From Ehretia macrophylla (lineage: Eukaryota > Streptophyta > Magnoliopsida > Boraginales > Ehretiaceae): 64,000 bases of DNA. Below are positions 37,210 through 48,914 of this stretch, piece by piece (position 1 is the first letter of the stretch; every line of letters starts with the position of its first letter). The DNA is taken from assembly GCA_037974665.1 (NCBI GenBank), contig CM075770.1, forward strand, positions 18,863,501 through 18,927,500, written 5' to 3'. The translations under genes and the position numbers were made by a program. The notes under the pieces are model-generated. The model had not been told where the DNA came from. It did not search any database and saw only the letters and a list, made by a program, of their open reading frames with translations.

Positions 37210-38983
37210 TTATCCAGTTATTGATTGATTTGTAGTGGACTTTGCGTGGAGTTGAAAGTGATGCAGAGTTTTGCCGTAAACGTCATGGAAGGCGGCAATG
37301 TTTGCTTTGGAATATCGAAATTTGGCAGACATGAAGCCCTGGCCGTCGTAATAGAATTGCAAGCTATGTTTATGCACCCCATAATGAATTTCGCCAGACC
37401 ATGCCTTTGAACCTCCTCCACTGGTCAAGTATTGTATTCTGCGGCTATTATCATAAACCGTACCAACTAATTACTGAGTTTATTTGCACTTTCAGTTTAT
37501 ATGCCAGGTGGGGTGGGGTGGGGTGGGGTGTTCTTCTTCCTTAACCTTTTTCTACTGCCAATATGCTGCAAACAGTGATCATGCCCATTTATGTACATAT
37601 CAACCTTGTACGCCTGAAAATTTAAAAGACTCTCTCTCAAATATCATCAACTTATTTACCAATAAGAAAAAGAATTTACATATATATATATATATACCTT
37701 GAGAATTGGGAGAATGTAGTTTTTGATTTCTTGGGTGTCCATGAGGTCCAATGCTTTTTATTGCATGACGTCCGACCACAATCTTCCAAGGAGCCCTTGA
37801 TTTATGCAATGCTCCTCTTAGGTCCTTTATCATATCAAACAATACATTATATACCAAGGAAAAAAAATTAGGTAAATTCAACATATAACATTTAATGATC
37901 TTATTCACTTCCCATATGATGAAGAAAGCTTATAAAATTAATTAAGGGTAAATTTTGTTTAGATTTTGATATTTTCCTAATGATTATCCCCTTGTAAAAA
38001 TATGCTATTAATTTCAATCGAATGGCCACCTTGCTTTTAGGTGAACAAGAAAAAGCTGGCTCGCTCTCCTCATTCATATGGGTTAATAGCATAAATTAAA
38101 TAAACAAGCAGAATAATCTACATAATTTATATTAGAGTAACGCTCTATACCACTCCTCAAAGTATCACTAGATCTGGCATCATGAAAATTAATAAATAAG
38201 AGTTACCTCCAGAAGATTTGAGAGATACTTGTTCCTTGGTTTTACACCTTTCCAATCGAAAGTGTGATTTTTAGGGTCATCAAAATACTGGTTAACAAAA
38301 GGTGTAGTGTCAACAAAGAAAATGTCCGCAACTCCTGCCTTGACGTAGAAAGATCTCAAGCAATGCCATCTCCAATCAAGCTTTTTAAGCTCATAACTCA
38401 ATTCTGCCTCAGCATTCTGGTGGTAGTCATGGTTTCCTAAGACTATATATGCAACCAAAATTTTATTTAGTAAAATAAAAGAGAGGGATAAATTTAATTT
38501 ACTCGTTAATTTTTTCAGGCTCCGTTGATCTAGAACAAAACTTACCGCTATACCATCTCTTTTGAAGGCTTTTACCAGTATAAATTTTAGTAAATGATTC
38601 TTGGAAGGCAGGATCCTGTATACTTTGATAAGCCATCCTTGTAAAAGTTATCACCAGTGGAGATCACAAAGTCAATGTCTAACTTTGCTCCAATCACTCC
38701 CATCTGTAAACAGAATGTGGGGTTATATACGTTACGTTTTAAAATCAATTGGTATCAGATGTAGTAGAACAATTGGATTCTCCAACAATATAGATACTTG
38801 ATGTGCAACCTCAGATTGGTTGTAAGCCCCCTTTCTTCCCCAGTCTCCAACCACCAAAAAGTTAAGCAAGCCATCAGATTTGGGGGTGTGTTGAATTTGC
38901 TCAAGTAGTGCTAAGGTGGTAACTAGGCTTAAGCATATACAAGCTCCCAACAATGGCAATATGAAGCCGATACTGCTAGCCAT
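37210..38983 (-). pseudogene. PAP17: PAP17-like purple acid phosphatase, probable pseudogene
   Basis: Remnant of a small (TRAP-like) purple acid phosphatase, a secreted binuclear-metal phosphomonoesterase linked in Arabidopsis to phosphate starvation and senescence. Six exon blocks (minus strand): 38983-38798, 38703-38546, 38442-38207, 37824-37698, 37613-37546, 37438-37210, all with GT-AG borders. Exon 1 has a signal-anchor-like stretch and metal motif VVGDWG. Exon 2 has STGDNFY, exon 3 VLGNHDYH, exon 5 NGHDH and exon 6 SGGGSKAW...FYYDGQGFMSA. Two lesions shift the frame. Exon 2 is 158 nt where 157 is needed, leaving [12 protein letters not shown] out of frame. Exon 4 is 127 nt where 126 is needed, leaving QEIKNYILPILK out of frame. 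In addition, the metal-ligand His of VVGHHA is Arg (CAT to CGT), giving VVGRHA. Introns remain, so it is not a retrocopy. Sequencing error could explain a frameshift but hardly the substitution too. An upstream in-frame ATG at 39049 seems less likely as the start. Confidence 0.85.
37507..37530. repeat. GGGGT repeat in phosphatase intron
   Basis: Perfect tandem GGGGT pentamers, five G-runs on the plus strand, inside the last intron of the minus-strand phosphatase. Four or more G-runs of at least 3-4 can form a G-quadruplex; the gene's own transcript would carry the C-rich complement. Confidence 0.8.
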
Positions 38984-39879
38984 GATTATTGACGTAATTG
39001 AGATGGTATGAAGAGTCATACAAAAAGTGATTATTTTGTCGCAAGTCAAAAACGGCCCGTAGAGTTATTATGATAAAGCTTCAAAGAGAGCATATTGCCT
39101 GCTTTTTCTGTATCTTGGATTCAAGGGATAGATCTTGTATTCATTTCTCTTGTCCATATTTCAAAGTTAGCTAATATACAATTTTAAACTTTTTATTTGT
39201 TTACCCTTTTCACAAGTCTTATAATTAACCTTAGCTGAATTTAGATCACCAAGAATTGAATGAAAAGAACTCATATATCTATCGTTAGCCAGAATATTTT
39301 TTTTCTTTTTCATTGTCATATATATATATATATATATATATTATGCAGATTGGAGTAGGTATGATCATCTTCATCTTCATCCTCCTTTTCCCCTATTCCT
39401 TGTGTATGAGTTATGATACTGGTCCAAATCTCTTAACAAATAACAATTACCTCTACTGTCCTTCCCGCTAGAAGCTCCTCTTCTTGAGCAAATGCTTTAT
39501 TCCCTGATCACAAGGAGCAATTTCAAAAGCTATTGTGGACACAAAGAATCAATAGTATATCATGAGTCGTCGTGACGAGCATAGGTTATTAACGTTCATG
39601 TAATAATTTTTTGAAAAAAAAACCAAAAAAATAAAAGAAATTTGTTTTTTTTTCTTCAAGTTGAGGGCCTCTACGCAAGCCCGCCACTGCATGCAACTCT
39701 TTAAATTGATCTAATACAATAGAAATATGATATGAGATCGAAACATTTGAATTTTAATGATATTATCATTTCTATGCAAATAAATAGTGGTACTATAGTT
39801 AACTAAGTAAAGAAGAATAGTACTAGAAATAGAATAATACACACAAAGAATAATATGTTGCATTAAAAAAATTAGGGCA

Positions 39880-40012
39880 AATTATACAATAGGTCCCTAT
39901 TGTTATCTCAGAATTTTCAATTGGTTTTTATTGTTCAAAGTTAGTCAATTTAATACTCATTAAATCTATGAAGGAGTTACAATATAATCCACGAAACATG
40001 TTTGAGCAAAAA
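39880..40012 (+). repeat. Dispersed direct repeat, copy 1
   Basis: About 130 bp matching 41687-41815 in the same orientation. Shared landmarks are TATCAGAATTTTCAATT (TCTCAG here), CATTAAATCTATGAAGG, GTTACA and AATCCACGAAACATGTTT. The copies differ at roughly 15-20% of positions. They flank the palindromic array and C-rich tract, so together they could be the ends of one larger degenerate repeat unit. Confidence 0.65.
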
Positions 40013-40274
40013 ATAAGGATAAATACCACTCCGCTCCTTGCTAAACTCATATATATCAACCCGCCCCCTATGTTAATAAAACTATAAAAAATCCCCCTAT
40101 GATTTTAAAAAAATGACACACCTCTCCTCTCTATTTATTGTCCGTTTGTTTTACTGTCCAAAGTGCATTCCACGTGTTATTTCCGCAGCTGTGAGTGTTT
40201 TTTGGCCTTTATATTAACTAAAGAATTGATTAAAATACTCTTGTATCTATCCTTACCTAAAAAAAAGAATTTTT

Positions 40275-40737
40275 TTTACAAATAGTCCCTATTGTTTCCT
40301 AATTGACTCAGTTTAGTCCTTATTATTTTATTTGTCTCAATTTAGTCCTTATTATTTGTAAAAAAATCTCAATTTCATTCCTATTGTTTAAAATTTCTCA
40401 ATTTCGTCCTTATTATTCTAAAAAAGTTTCAATTTTGTCCTTATTATTTTTAAAAAGTTTCAATTTTATCCCTATTATTTTTTTAAAGTTTCAAATTCAT
40501 CTTTATTATTCAATAACTAAATTAAAATTTTCTGAGAAACAATAGGAACGAATTTGAATTTTTTTAAAAACAATAAGGATGAAATTGAAACTTTTGGCAA
40601 ATATTAAGGATGAAATTAAAAAATTTTAAACAATAAAGGTGAAATTGAAACTTTTGAAGAAATATTAGAGACTAAATTAATACATTTTAAACAATAAAAA
40701 CCAAACTAAAATTTTTTGTAAACAATAAGGACTAAAT
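40275..40737. repeat. Inverted array of degenerate minisatellite units
   Basis: The left half contains about seven units of roughly 30 bp, consensus TCAATTTCGTCCTTATTATT plus an A/T spacer. The right half contains about seven units of the inverse, AACAATAAGGATGAAATTGA plus spacer. The turn lies near 40505-40545. The whole is therefore an imperfect palindrome with arms of about 200 bp, each arm itself a tandem array. Confidence 0.8.
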
Positions 40738-40762
40738 GTGAGATTTAAACATAAAATCCATG

Positions 40763-40834
40763 CCCCCCACCCCACCCCCCCCCCCACCCCCACCCCAATC
40801 CCGATCCCGATCCCGATCCCAATCCCAATCCCAT
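40763..40834. repeat. C-rich tract and CCCGAT/CCCAAT hexamer repeat
   Basis: A run of cytosines broken by single A (40763-40797) passes into tandem CCCGAT and CCCAAT hexamers. The minus strand has at least ten G-runs of three or more, so the tract can form G-quadruplex (minus) and i-motif (plus) structures. Frames through it encode Pro-rich or Gly-Ile repeats with no gene context. Confidence 0.85.
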
Positions 40835-41686
40835 CAGCCCTGTACAGCACACACACAGAGCACGCACACGACACACACACAACACCACCGTGTTGTTCGT
40901 ATAATCGCAATCAAGTCATTGTCTGCAATTCCTTGTCCGTTTACCAGAAAGAATGCAATGGGACTCCATTTGAGGAGAACATATCAAATTAGTAGAGGAA
41001 AGAAAAAATTTCAAAAAAGGGCAAGCAAATCCCTGCAGGAACACTCCATCTCCATTTTCACAAACCATCATCTACCCGGACCACTCCTACACCAATCTAT
41101 GTTCTAAACATACCGTGCTTGAACAACACTACAGTTTCTTCCACAAAAGTATAAACAATATTGTGATCTTCCATAAGTACATATCTACAGAGAGTAACCA
41201 TCTCAGTGGGTGCACTTGCAGACGCTGAAGTATGACATAAAATGCATCAGGGAGAGGGGGAGGAAGATGATGAAATTTAATTTTTTTTTTGGTTGAAAAG
41301 AATGGGAGGAGAGAGAATAAATAAAAAGGGGAAAAAAAGGTATAATATAAGGTTAAAATTATTATTTTAACAAATTCTTTTAATGGCGTTAGATTAAAAG
41401 AGACGGAAGAGGACGGTGTGTCGAATTTTAAAAAATATAAGAAGGTGTTTGATAATTTTACTAACATAGGGAGTTGGCTGATATATATGAGTTTCACCAA
41501 TGGCGGATCCAAGTACTTAAGTTCATGTGTATATTCGTATAGTGAAAGAGATCAGAATATGCACACATATAACAAAAATATCCAATATAATATGTTTTTT
41601 ATAAGAAAATCAAAAAAAAAATATATATTTTTTCAAGTTAAAAATATACACTTATATATACTCACTACAATATCAATCTGTCACTA

Positions 41687-41815
41687 AATTTCACAATAAG
41701 TCCCCATTGTTATATCAGAATTTTCAATTAATTTTTATTATTTAAAATTAATCAAGTTAATAATCATTAAATCTATGAAGGGGTTACAGAATAATCCACG
41801 AAACATGTTTAAAAT
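41687..41815 (+). repeat. Dispersed direct repeat, copy 2
   Basis: Second copy of the 39880-40012 repeat, about 1.8 kb downstream in the same orientation. It ends GAATAATCCACGAAACATGT and is followed by a (TA)n tract. Confidence 0.65.
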
Positions 41816-42475
41816 TGTTAAAGTTGCACGTTTAGAATGACGTGTGTGTGCATATATATATATATATATATTTGGACGAGTGATGTATATTGGGTTGAAA
41901 GATATGGAGTGCATGACATGAAGGCTAAGCAGATGCAATGTTTTTTATTAAAGAATGGGCAAAATGGTTCCACGCCTCCAGTAGTGGAATACACGTGTCA
42001 TGAGAAGAGCAATGGGTCTGACAAATTCAATGGTGGAACTTGGAAGGGTAAAATAAAGAAAGAAACGTAACATATCGCCGCGTAGGCATTTAATAAGTGA
42101 AACCAATTATAGCATACCACACGTCACTCTGTGAATCGTGAATTTTGATTTGTGTTGGATAAAAAGCCCCCCATTTCCCCTCTACATTACCGACCTCACA
42201 TGTGCCGTGACATTGTTTTCTTTCTCCTTAATTCTCTCCCAAGCTTTTAATTTCCTCCCTCAAACTAAACTTTGTTTCCTCCAAACATTATTATATCTCT
42301 TTATTTTCAACAAAAACAAATTAAAGAGAGAAACACCAATCTTTTGTAATCAATTTTGTACTAGCTACTAGAAACAATTTTTGTCCTCAAAATTACCTAC
42401 TCTATATGTACGTAGTTAGTTGTGTAATTCTACACTCTTTGCAATTTGAAATTTTTTCAGTTTTGTAAATTCCAT

Positions 42476-42623
42476 TGCATGCATAAATCATATTGCATGC
42501 GACCAAAACTATATATAAATATATATAATTATAAGATTACATATACATTCTTAGAAATTAGGTGTTTTAATTACTAAAATTATATAAACACAGAGTGAGT
42601 GTTGCAGAGAGACGAACAAGAAG
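42476..42623 (+). promoter_or_regulatory. Proximal promoter of the hydrolase gene with two RY motifs
   Basis: TGCATGCA (42476-42483) and TGCATGC (42494-42500) contain the RY/Sph core CATGCA or its complement, bound by plant B3 factors such as ABI3 and FUS3. A TATA-like ATATATAAATATATATAA starts at 42511, about 113 bases before the ATG. The spacing is reasonable for a seed-type promoter, but both motifs also arise by chance in AT-rich DNA. Confidence 0.4.
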
Positions 42624-45600
42624 ATGACGATGAAGGCCAATGACTCGACCATAATGTTGACGTCAGGGGCGAGTGGTAGAATCAATGCCTTGCTATCTTT
42701 ACGTGCGTGGAAGGCTATGATAATGCTTATCAATGCTTTGCTTTTGCTCTTGCTATTACCCTTCAGGAGGAGGAGGGTGACGTCAGCTGTGGCGTCAGCC
42801 TCCTCCTCCTCCTCCTCCTCCTCTTCCTCTAATTCCTCGGAGATATCAGGTGGGTGTAGTGTGGGGAAAGACGGAAAGCAGATGAGGTTACCGACGACGG
42901 CCATGGTGGCGAGGAAGAGTGCGGTGGACAAAGAGGTGGCGACGAGGAGGTCATTGGCGATTACAAGGGTGGTGAACAATGATGATAAGGACACCCTTCG
43001 AGATTATTCTTTGTTTGTTTCGTCAAGAGGTGACACCTTGTTCGCCCAATCGTGGACCCCAGTTTCCACTAAACTCAGGTATTAATTTATTCGATTATAT
43101 ATTGAAAATGAGACTTCTTTTTGATTGAATTTTCTTGCTTGAAGATCGGAGTCGTTCTCTCTATGTTTCTCAGAGATTGTGCATGCGGAATGAGAGGCTA
43201 GTATTTTAAAATTAATTGGTGTTAGGTGGGGTAGTCTTTAATTTTGTGATTATCTTATGACCTGATTAAAGGTTCAATTTTGATACGATATTAAAAATTA
43301 TGTGTTTTATCTTATAATTAATCGGTGTTGTTAGGCGAAATAGTCCACGAGTATAAGATAGTTTGTAATGTATTTGTGCGAGAAATGTATATTCTAATAA
43401 TCCAAGAGATTATTATAAATACTAAGAGAAAAACTGGCTATATTTTGGTGCAGCAGTTTGATCCTTCAGTCTAATTGTGATTAATTTCTTTTTAAATCTG
43501 AATGCTTAAACTCATAAAAATATCTTCCAAAATTACGAACATCCTCGTGCCTAACTGAAGCATCTTACCTATATCCATACGTGCAGAATTAAAAGTAAGA
43601 AAAGCATATTCTGAGTAATTTTCTGCAGCCCCTGTTAGTGTTGTCACATACAGATTATTACTACGTTGAGTTGTTTTCAAAGAGAAGAATAACTAATATT
43701 ATTCTTTTGCACCTCTATTCTAGACCCTCAGCAGGACCGCTTCCCAAGAAGTACAGAAACCAAAGTGCTTTTATTGAGGCTGACTATTCTTGTTTGTTAT
43801 CCATCTACATTGTAGTTTTGTTTGTAGTTTTGTGGCCGTATGGGAGAAGGGGACCTGATTTTATGACTTTCAAAGGGTCCTAAACGCCACAATGTGGCAA
43901 ACAATTTTAAGTAGGAAATTTACTCAGATCTGGCTGCCGGATGGATTCGGCTATGCGTGCATGTGGACCCAGCCAAACCCATCCGACTGCCGGATGGAAT
44001 CCTAACTCTTTAACTAGTCACTTTAGTACACAATGTGTTGATTCTGATGGTCAAACTTCTATGTGACATACGGCCATCTGGCCTACACACATACAAGTTG
44101 TCCCATACTTTGTCGAGTCCACTTTTCATCTCATGCCCGGATGACCGTTTACCAAATAAAAGAATTTTTCGATTCTGAGTAGTAATATCACTTCTGTTAA
44201 ATTCAAGGTAAGAAATTACTGCCAAAAAAAGAAAAAGAAAGAATACAGGACAAGTGACAACAAGCACTAACCATCATGATTTCGCTTTCCCATTTATTGT
44301 TTAAGCTTTTCCAGAGGTAGATTAGTATGTAGTCTTATAAGCTGAGGGTTTTTGCTTGTTTATATGAAACTAACTGTGGGATAAATCAAGCAAGGGAAAG
44401 ACTTCCAATTCTTTTCTAGATCCGAATAATTGATCTGAACATCTAAATTAAAAGAGAATGTCTTACAATTTTACAAAATTCCCCTGCCTAATAATTCAAC
44501 TGTCGGTCTGAAGTGGAAATCTTGAAGCATTAACTGGTATTCAATGGAAATCAGTATAAGTTGCAAGAATTTCATATATAGTTTAATGTTTAAGTATCTT
44601 TGTTATATCAAGCTTCTTTGTGTATTGTATAAAATATAAGGTTGGTTGAGGACTTACCTTATGAAGTTCTGGCTACGTGTCCATCATTCTTAGCCAGATC
44701 GATGTTTAGAAATCAATCTGAAATGTAGTATTTTCATTCTCCATGGTTGCTCTTACAATTGGTAGGTGCAGATAATTTGTAGTTCCTGTAACCAATAAAA
44801 TTGTTGCTGTGACTTCCATCACCCATTCCTCTCTTCTGATTGTTTCAATTCTTCCTTGATATTTTGTGTATGTACATGATAAAATCTGTGATATGTAATG
44901 TTATGCATTTGAACTTTTCTTTTTTTTAACTTAACCCACTTAAATGCAGCTGAAACTTGGTGGATGTAGAATGTTTTCAACTTATAACAAGTATTTGCAT
45001 TTGGCAATTCAGGGTGGCTGAGGGTATTGTCTCATGCCATCTTCTTCAAAATTGATCTTAGACATTTTTCCAGAATGTTACTGTATCCTGTCTCTTAGAC
45101 CTATCCTTTAGTGCACTTCCTTTGTTTTGTTATATACATTTTTCCCCTTCTATTTACCCTTAGTTATTTGCGGGAGCCTTGGTTATTGATCCTCTCTTTT
45201 TCTACGTAGGGGATTGGTCATTATTTTGCATGGCCTCAATGAACACAGGTTGGTATCCACTTCTCCTTTTAACCTTTCGTGCACCCTATCTGATTTTTAG
45301 TGTCTATATTTACATTCCGCTTCTGTGACAGTGGTAGATATAATAATTTTGCAAAGAAGCTGAATGCAAATGGCTACAAGGTCTATGGAATGGATTGGAT
45401 TGGTGAGTTTAAAAGCATTTTACATACTGGTTCAGAAGTCAGAATTCTTGTGGAATATAGTCTCTCTTAAACAATTGTCATCAGATAGTTTTAGTCTAAT
45501 TCATTTCCCTTTCTCTCTCTAACAATTCTCAATCACACACATGGCTTTTGCTTTTTCATGGTTGAAAAATCGTAACAAGGGAAAACTTGAATAATATCTA

Positions 45601-48600
45601 TGTAACTGTTGTGCAATAATTATCCTGTCTAACTAAGTTTCTATTCATATAAATTGGGAACTACCCTTATGGTAAACCTGAGTGATTTGGTGCATATCAG
45701 AACTTGATTATGTATGTACTTCAATTCAATGCAATCTAATCTTATCACATCATATAGTTGGGAATAATTATCTCTTTGAAATTCAGTTCTCCAATATCTA
45801 GAACAGCATTATGCTTAAACAATTTAAAAGATAAACAAGCCGCTATTGGCACAAAAAGTGATGGTTGTATGTGTTTATTTCAAGGACAAGCCTGTTAAGC
45901 ATTGTACCCTTTGCTGCAAGGATCAAATCATACATATTTTATACCCATCCGAATTAAGTTATAACATGAAGTGGTAGGTATTTACTTCATTATAGTTGTG
46001 GAACAGTACGAGGAGAAGAATCTGGTAATCATGTTAATGAAGCCATAAGGTTGCTCTCTGTGGTATTGCTTGAGAGTGCCCTCCAGTTCCAAGTTTCCAT
46101 TTCTAGTTTTGCATCATTAATGTTGTGGAACAGTACGAGGAGAAGAATCTGGTAATCATGTTAATGAAGCCATAAGGTTGCTCTCTGTGGTATTGCTTGA
46201 CAGTGCCCTCCAGCTCCAAGTTTCCATTTCTAGTCGTGGATTGACCTGCATATTAGTCTAGACACGTTTTTGCAAATTGTGTATAAATTTTAACTTCTAT
46301 AAATTTCATCAAGGATAAATATAGCCATCTTCTCAATTACAGTGAGACCGAATAGTTTGAGATTCCAGTTTTTGCTGGCTTGGGGTGTATGATTACAAGC
46401 CAACAGGCATGCGTGTACCGTATGTATGCTTGGCATGTGGATGTCTATGGTTATGAGCGTGCACACACTTGTGCATGTGTTGTATGTGTTTGTGTTAGAG
46501 AGAGAAGGAGATAGGGAGTATATTTGTTCGGTTTTCATTATTTCTGAATTTATACTTGGGGAGGTAGGGAGCCTAGGAAACAGGAAAGAAGATAAAGCTC
46601 TTTCCTTCTTATCACTCCTCTTCCAGAAGAATCAAGATCATTCTTTAAATGAGATTAAGTAGAATTCTGTTATGAAAATATACTGTTATTCAAGATTTAA
46701 ATAGAGTTCTGTTATGAAAATATACTGTTCTTCAACTAGCAGTTATGCTATTTCACCAAAGCAGATTTCAGTGAAGAAAAGGTCTGACAGAATAAGGTCA
46801 TACAGGTGTGAGGGACACGGAACAAGCTCCTGGACTTTGCTTCTTTAAGACCCCTTTCACCTTTTCTCTGTTTTCCTTTTTCGAATTTTTCGCCAACCCC
46901 AATGGCCGTTTGGAAGTCTCTGCTTTCATGCTTAATCTGCTCATCATCTTACCTGCTGCAGTTTACTGATGAGCTGCATTTAATAATATTATATAGGAAA
47001 AAGAAAGGAGATAGGACATGGCGTATAATATGTTAAGGTGGGACTGAAACTTCTTGAAGTGTAACTTATCTCCATTTTCCCTCATTAGACTCAAAACTTC
47101 TTAAAGTAAATAATTTTTGCTGTATTCACACAAAAGTTGCATTTTGCCATTGGTAGGATAAGCCAACAGAGACAGAAGCCTTTGTATTTTACTGTTTATA
47201 GTCCAAAAATGACAATCCTCAACTATGCATCTATATTTGGATGTTGCAGGGGTAAAATATCCAATCTGGATGCTATTGGTGCGATTTGAAGCTCCACCTC
47301 ATAAGTAAGGTTATTATTTTAGTCTTTGAATCTGCCCTTATTCATAAGAGAATGGTAGATCAAGGAAGTCAGCTTTTTGATAAAGAAACTCTTAAGGCTA
47401 TCAAAGCCAAAAGTGGGGCAGGGTTGATAAGAAATTGCATGTCATTATACATTTTCTTCTCAAGAAAACTAAGCTGGAAATGTCGTTTAATTCTGCTGAG
47501 ATAAGGTATTTGCTTAGTTCTTAGAGACAGTATTTCAAGCGAAGACTTACCCCACAGGAATTATGCGTTTCTAAATGATATGTTAGACCTTTATTGCTAT
47601 GGCAAAGAGTTGAGTCACTCGTGCACAATTAGGTCTTAATTGATTCAGGGAATGATCTTTACTCTTCCTCTCCTTTCACTGCATCCTTTCATCTGTGATA
47701 TTTGCTAATCATCTTATCAAAAACTGATTAACACTTCTCCAGTGCTACAGAGAGTGAAAGAAACCAAAAGGAGGAGAAGAAAAGATAAAGACAGTGTTAG
47801 GCAAATAAATTTCCCCGAGCACCAAGAGAGAACCTAATTTCTTTTTATTTTTCCTTTTGGTTTCTTTTATAGGTTTCGTTTTTGCTGCCATCTGTCATGA
47901 TTTTGTGATGAGAAAGTTTTCTCAATCAATTTTTTTCTTTCTCGTTCATAGGTCATGGAGGAAGTGACGGACTGCATGCTTATGTTCACTCTCTAGATTA
48001 TGCTGTCACCGATATGGTAATGCTCTGGACCTGATTCACAAGGTGAATATGTACTTTTACTGCAAACAAGTTCCATATGTACACATGCTGATTTGTATCA
48101 TCTACTTTCTTATGTAGAAATTGTTTGTCGGGAAAGTTTTAGCCGAAAATCCTGGACTTCCTTGTTTTTGCTTTGGACATTCAACAGGTGCAGCCATAAT
48201 CCTGAAGGTGAAGTGCATCAAGTCAAAAGATTCTTTTATCATCTAACAAGATCATCTAGATATAAAATTCTCGTTTCTGACCGTGATGTATGCTCTTTGT
48301 CATGGATATATTCAGGCAGTACTTGATCCAAAGGTCAAAGCTTGCATATCAGGCGTTGTGTTGACTTCGCCTGCTGTAGGAGTTCAACCATCTCACCCAA
48401 TTTTTGCGGTGTGTAATTCTTTTTCTTTCGCTTTAGTTCTGCTTGCCATTGGCTCTGAAAAATGGTATGTTAGAAGACGTAATGTTGTTAATTGTTCTAG
48501 GTACTTGCCCCAGTTGTTTCATTTTTGTTACCGAGATACCAATTCAGAGCAGCAAACAAGGTGGGTGTTGCAGTTTCAAGGGATCCGGAGGCACTAGCCG

Positions 48601-48914
48601 AGAAGTATTCAGACCCGCTTGTGTTCACTGGATCTATCAGAGTGAGAACCGGTTATGAAATCCTTCGGATCACTGCCTACTTGCAACAGAATTTGAAGAA
48701 GCTGACTGTACCATTCTTTGTTCTTCATGGCACAGCAGATGCAGTTACAGATCCAAAGGCCTCTGAGAAACTCTATCAAGAGGCCTCCTCATCTGACAAG
48801 GCCATCAAGTTGTACGAAGGGTTGTTACACGATCTGCTTTTCGAACCGGAAAGAGAAGAAATCACCAAGGATATTATTGATTGGTTGAATGATCGATTGC
48901 AATGGCAATGCTAG
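42624..48914 (+). CDS. Monoacylglycerol-lipase-type alpha/beta hydrolase
   Basis: Serine hydrolase of the hydrolase_4 (MAGL/caffeoylshikimate-esterase) family, expected to cleave monoacylglycerols or related esters. Seven exons, 42624-43078, 45210-45248, 45332-45402, 47952-48016, 48118-48207, 48316-48408 and 48501-48914, join in phase to 408 aa plus stop. The N-terminus has a hydrophobic segment (about 33-48, MIMLINALLLLLLLP) then RRRR, suggesting a membrane anchor or plastid targeting. A poly-Ser tract coded by (TCC)n lies near residues 60-70. Catalytic features: HGLNEHSGRY from about 159, nucleophile elbow GHSTG (Ser232), HGTADAVTDP (Asp351) and LLHDLLFEPE (His381). The triad is complete. 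Closest in layout to the Arabidopsis At1g73480/At1g18360 group (recalled). Start at 42624 or 42630; both give the same family opening TSGASGRINALLS. Exon 2 onward is partly duplicated at 61.2-64 kb. Confidence 0.93.
45995..46233. repeat. 127-bp tandem duplication in hydrolase intron 3
   Basis: GTTGTGGAACAGTACGAGG starts at 45995 and again at 46122, and almost the whole 127-bp unit is repeated with only a few differences before the second copy ends near CCATTTCTAG. The same two-copy structure is present in the downstream duplicate (62010 and 62137). Confidence 0.9.

Larger units (their letters stand above)
38984..42475. other. Intergenic, repeat-rich
   Basis: 3.5 kb between the phosphatase and hydrolase genes, with no gene recognised. 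It holds a (TA)n run near 39319-39342, a pair of direct repeats, a palindromic minisatellite array, a C-rich tract, and a (TA)n run near 41852-41870. The open frames here are low-complexity readings of these repeats. Confidence 0.6.

Noticed and set aside
40303-40545. 80-codon frame of Phe/Ile/Ser-rich repeats
   Set aside because: Low-complexity reading of the palindromic minisatellite array, not a gene.
40677-40910. Frame with Gly-Ile repeat (minus strand) and Pro-rich frames (plus strand)
   Set aside because: Direct translation of the CCCGAT/C-rich tract.
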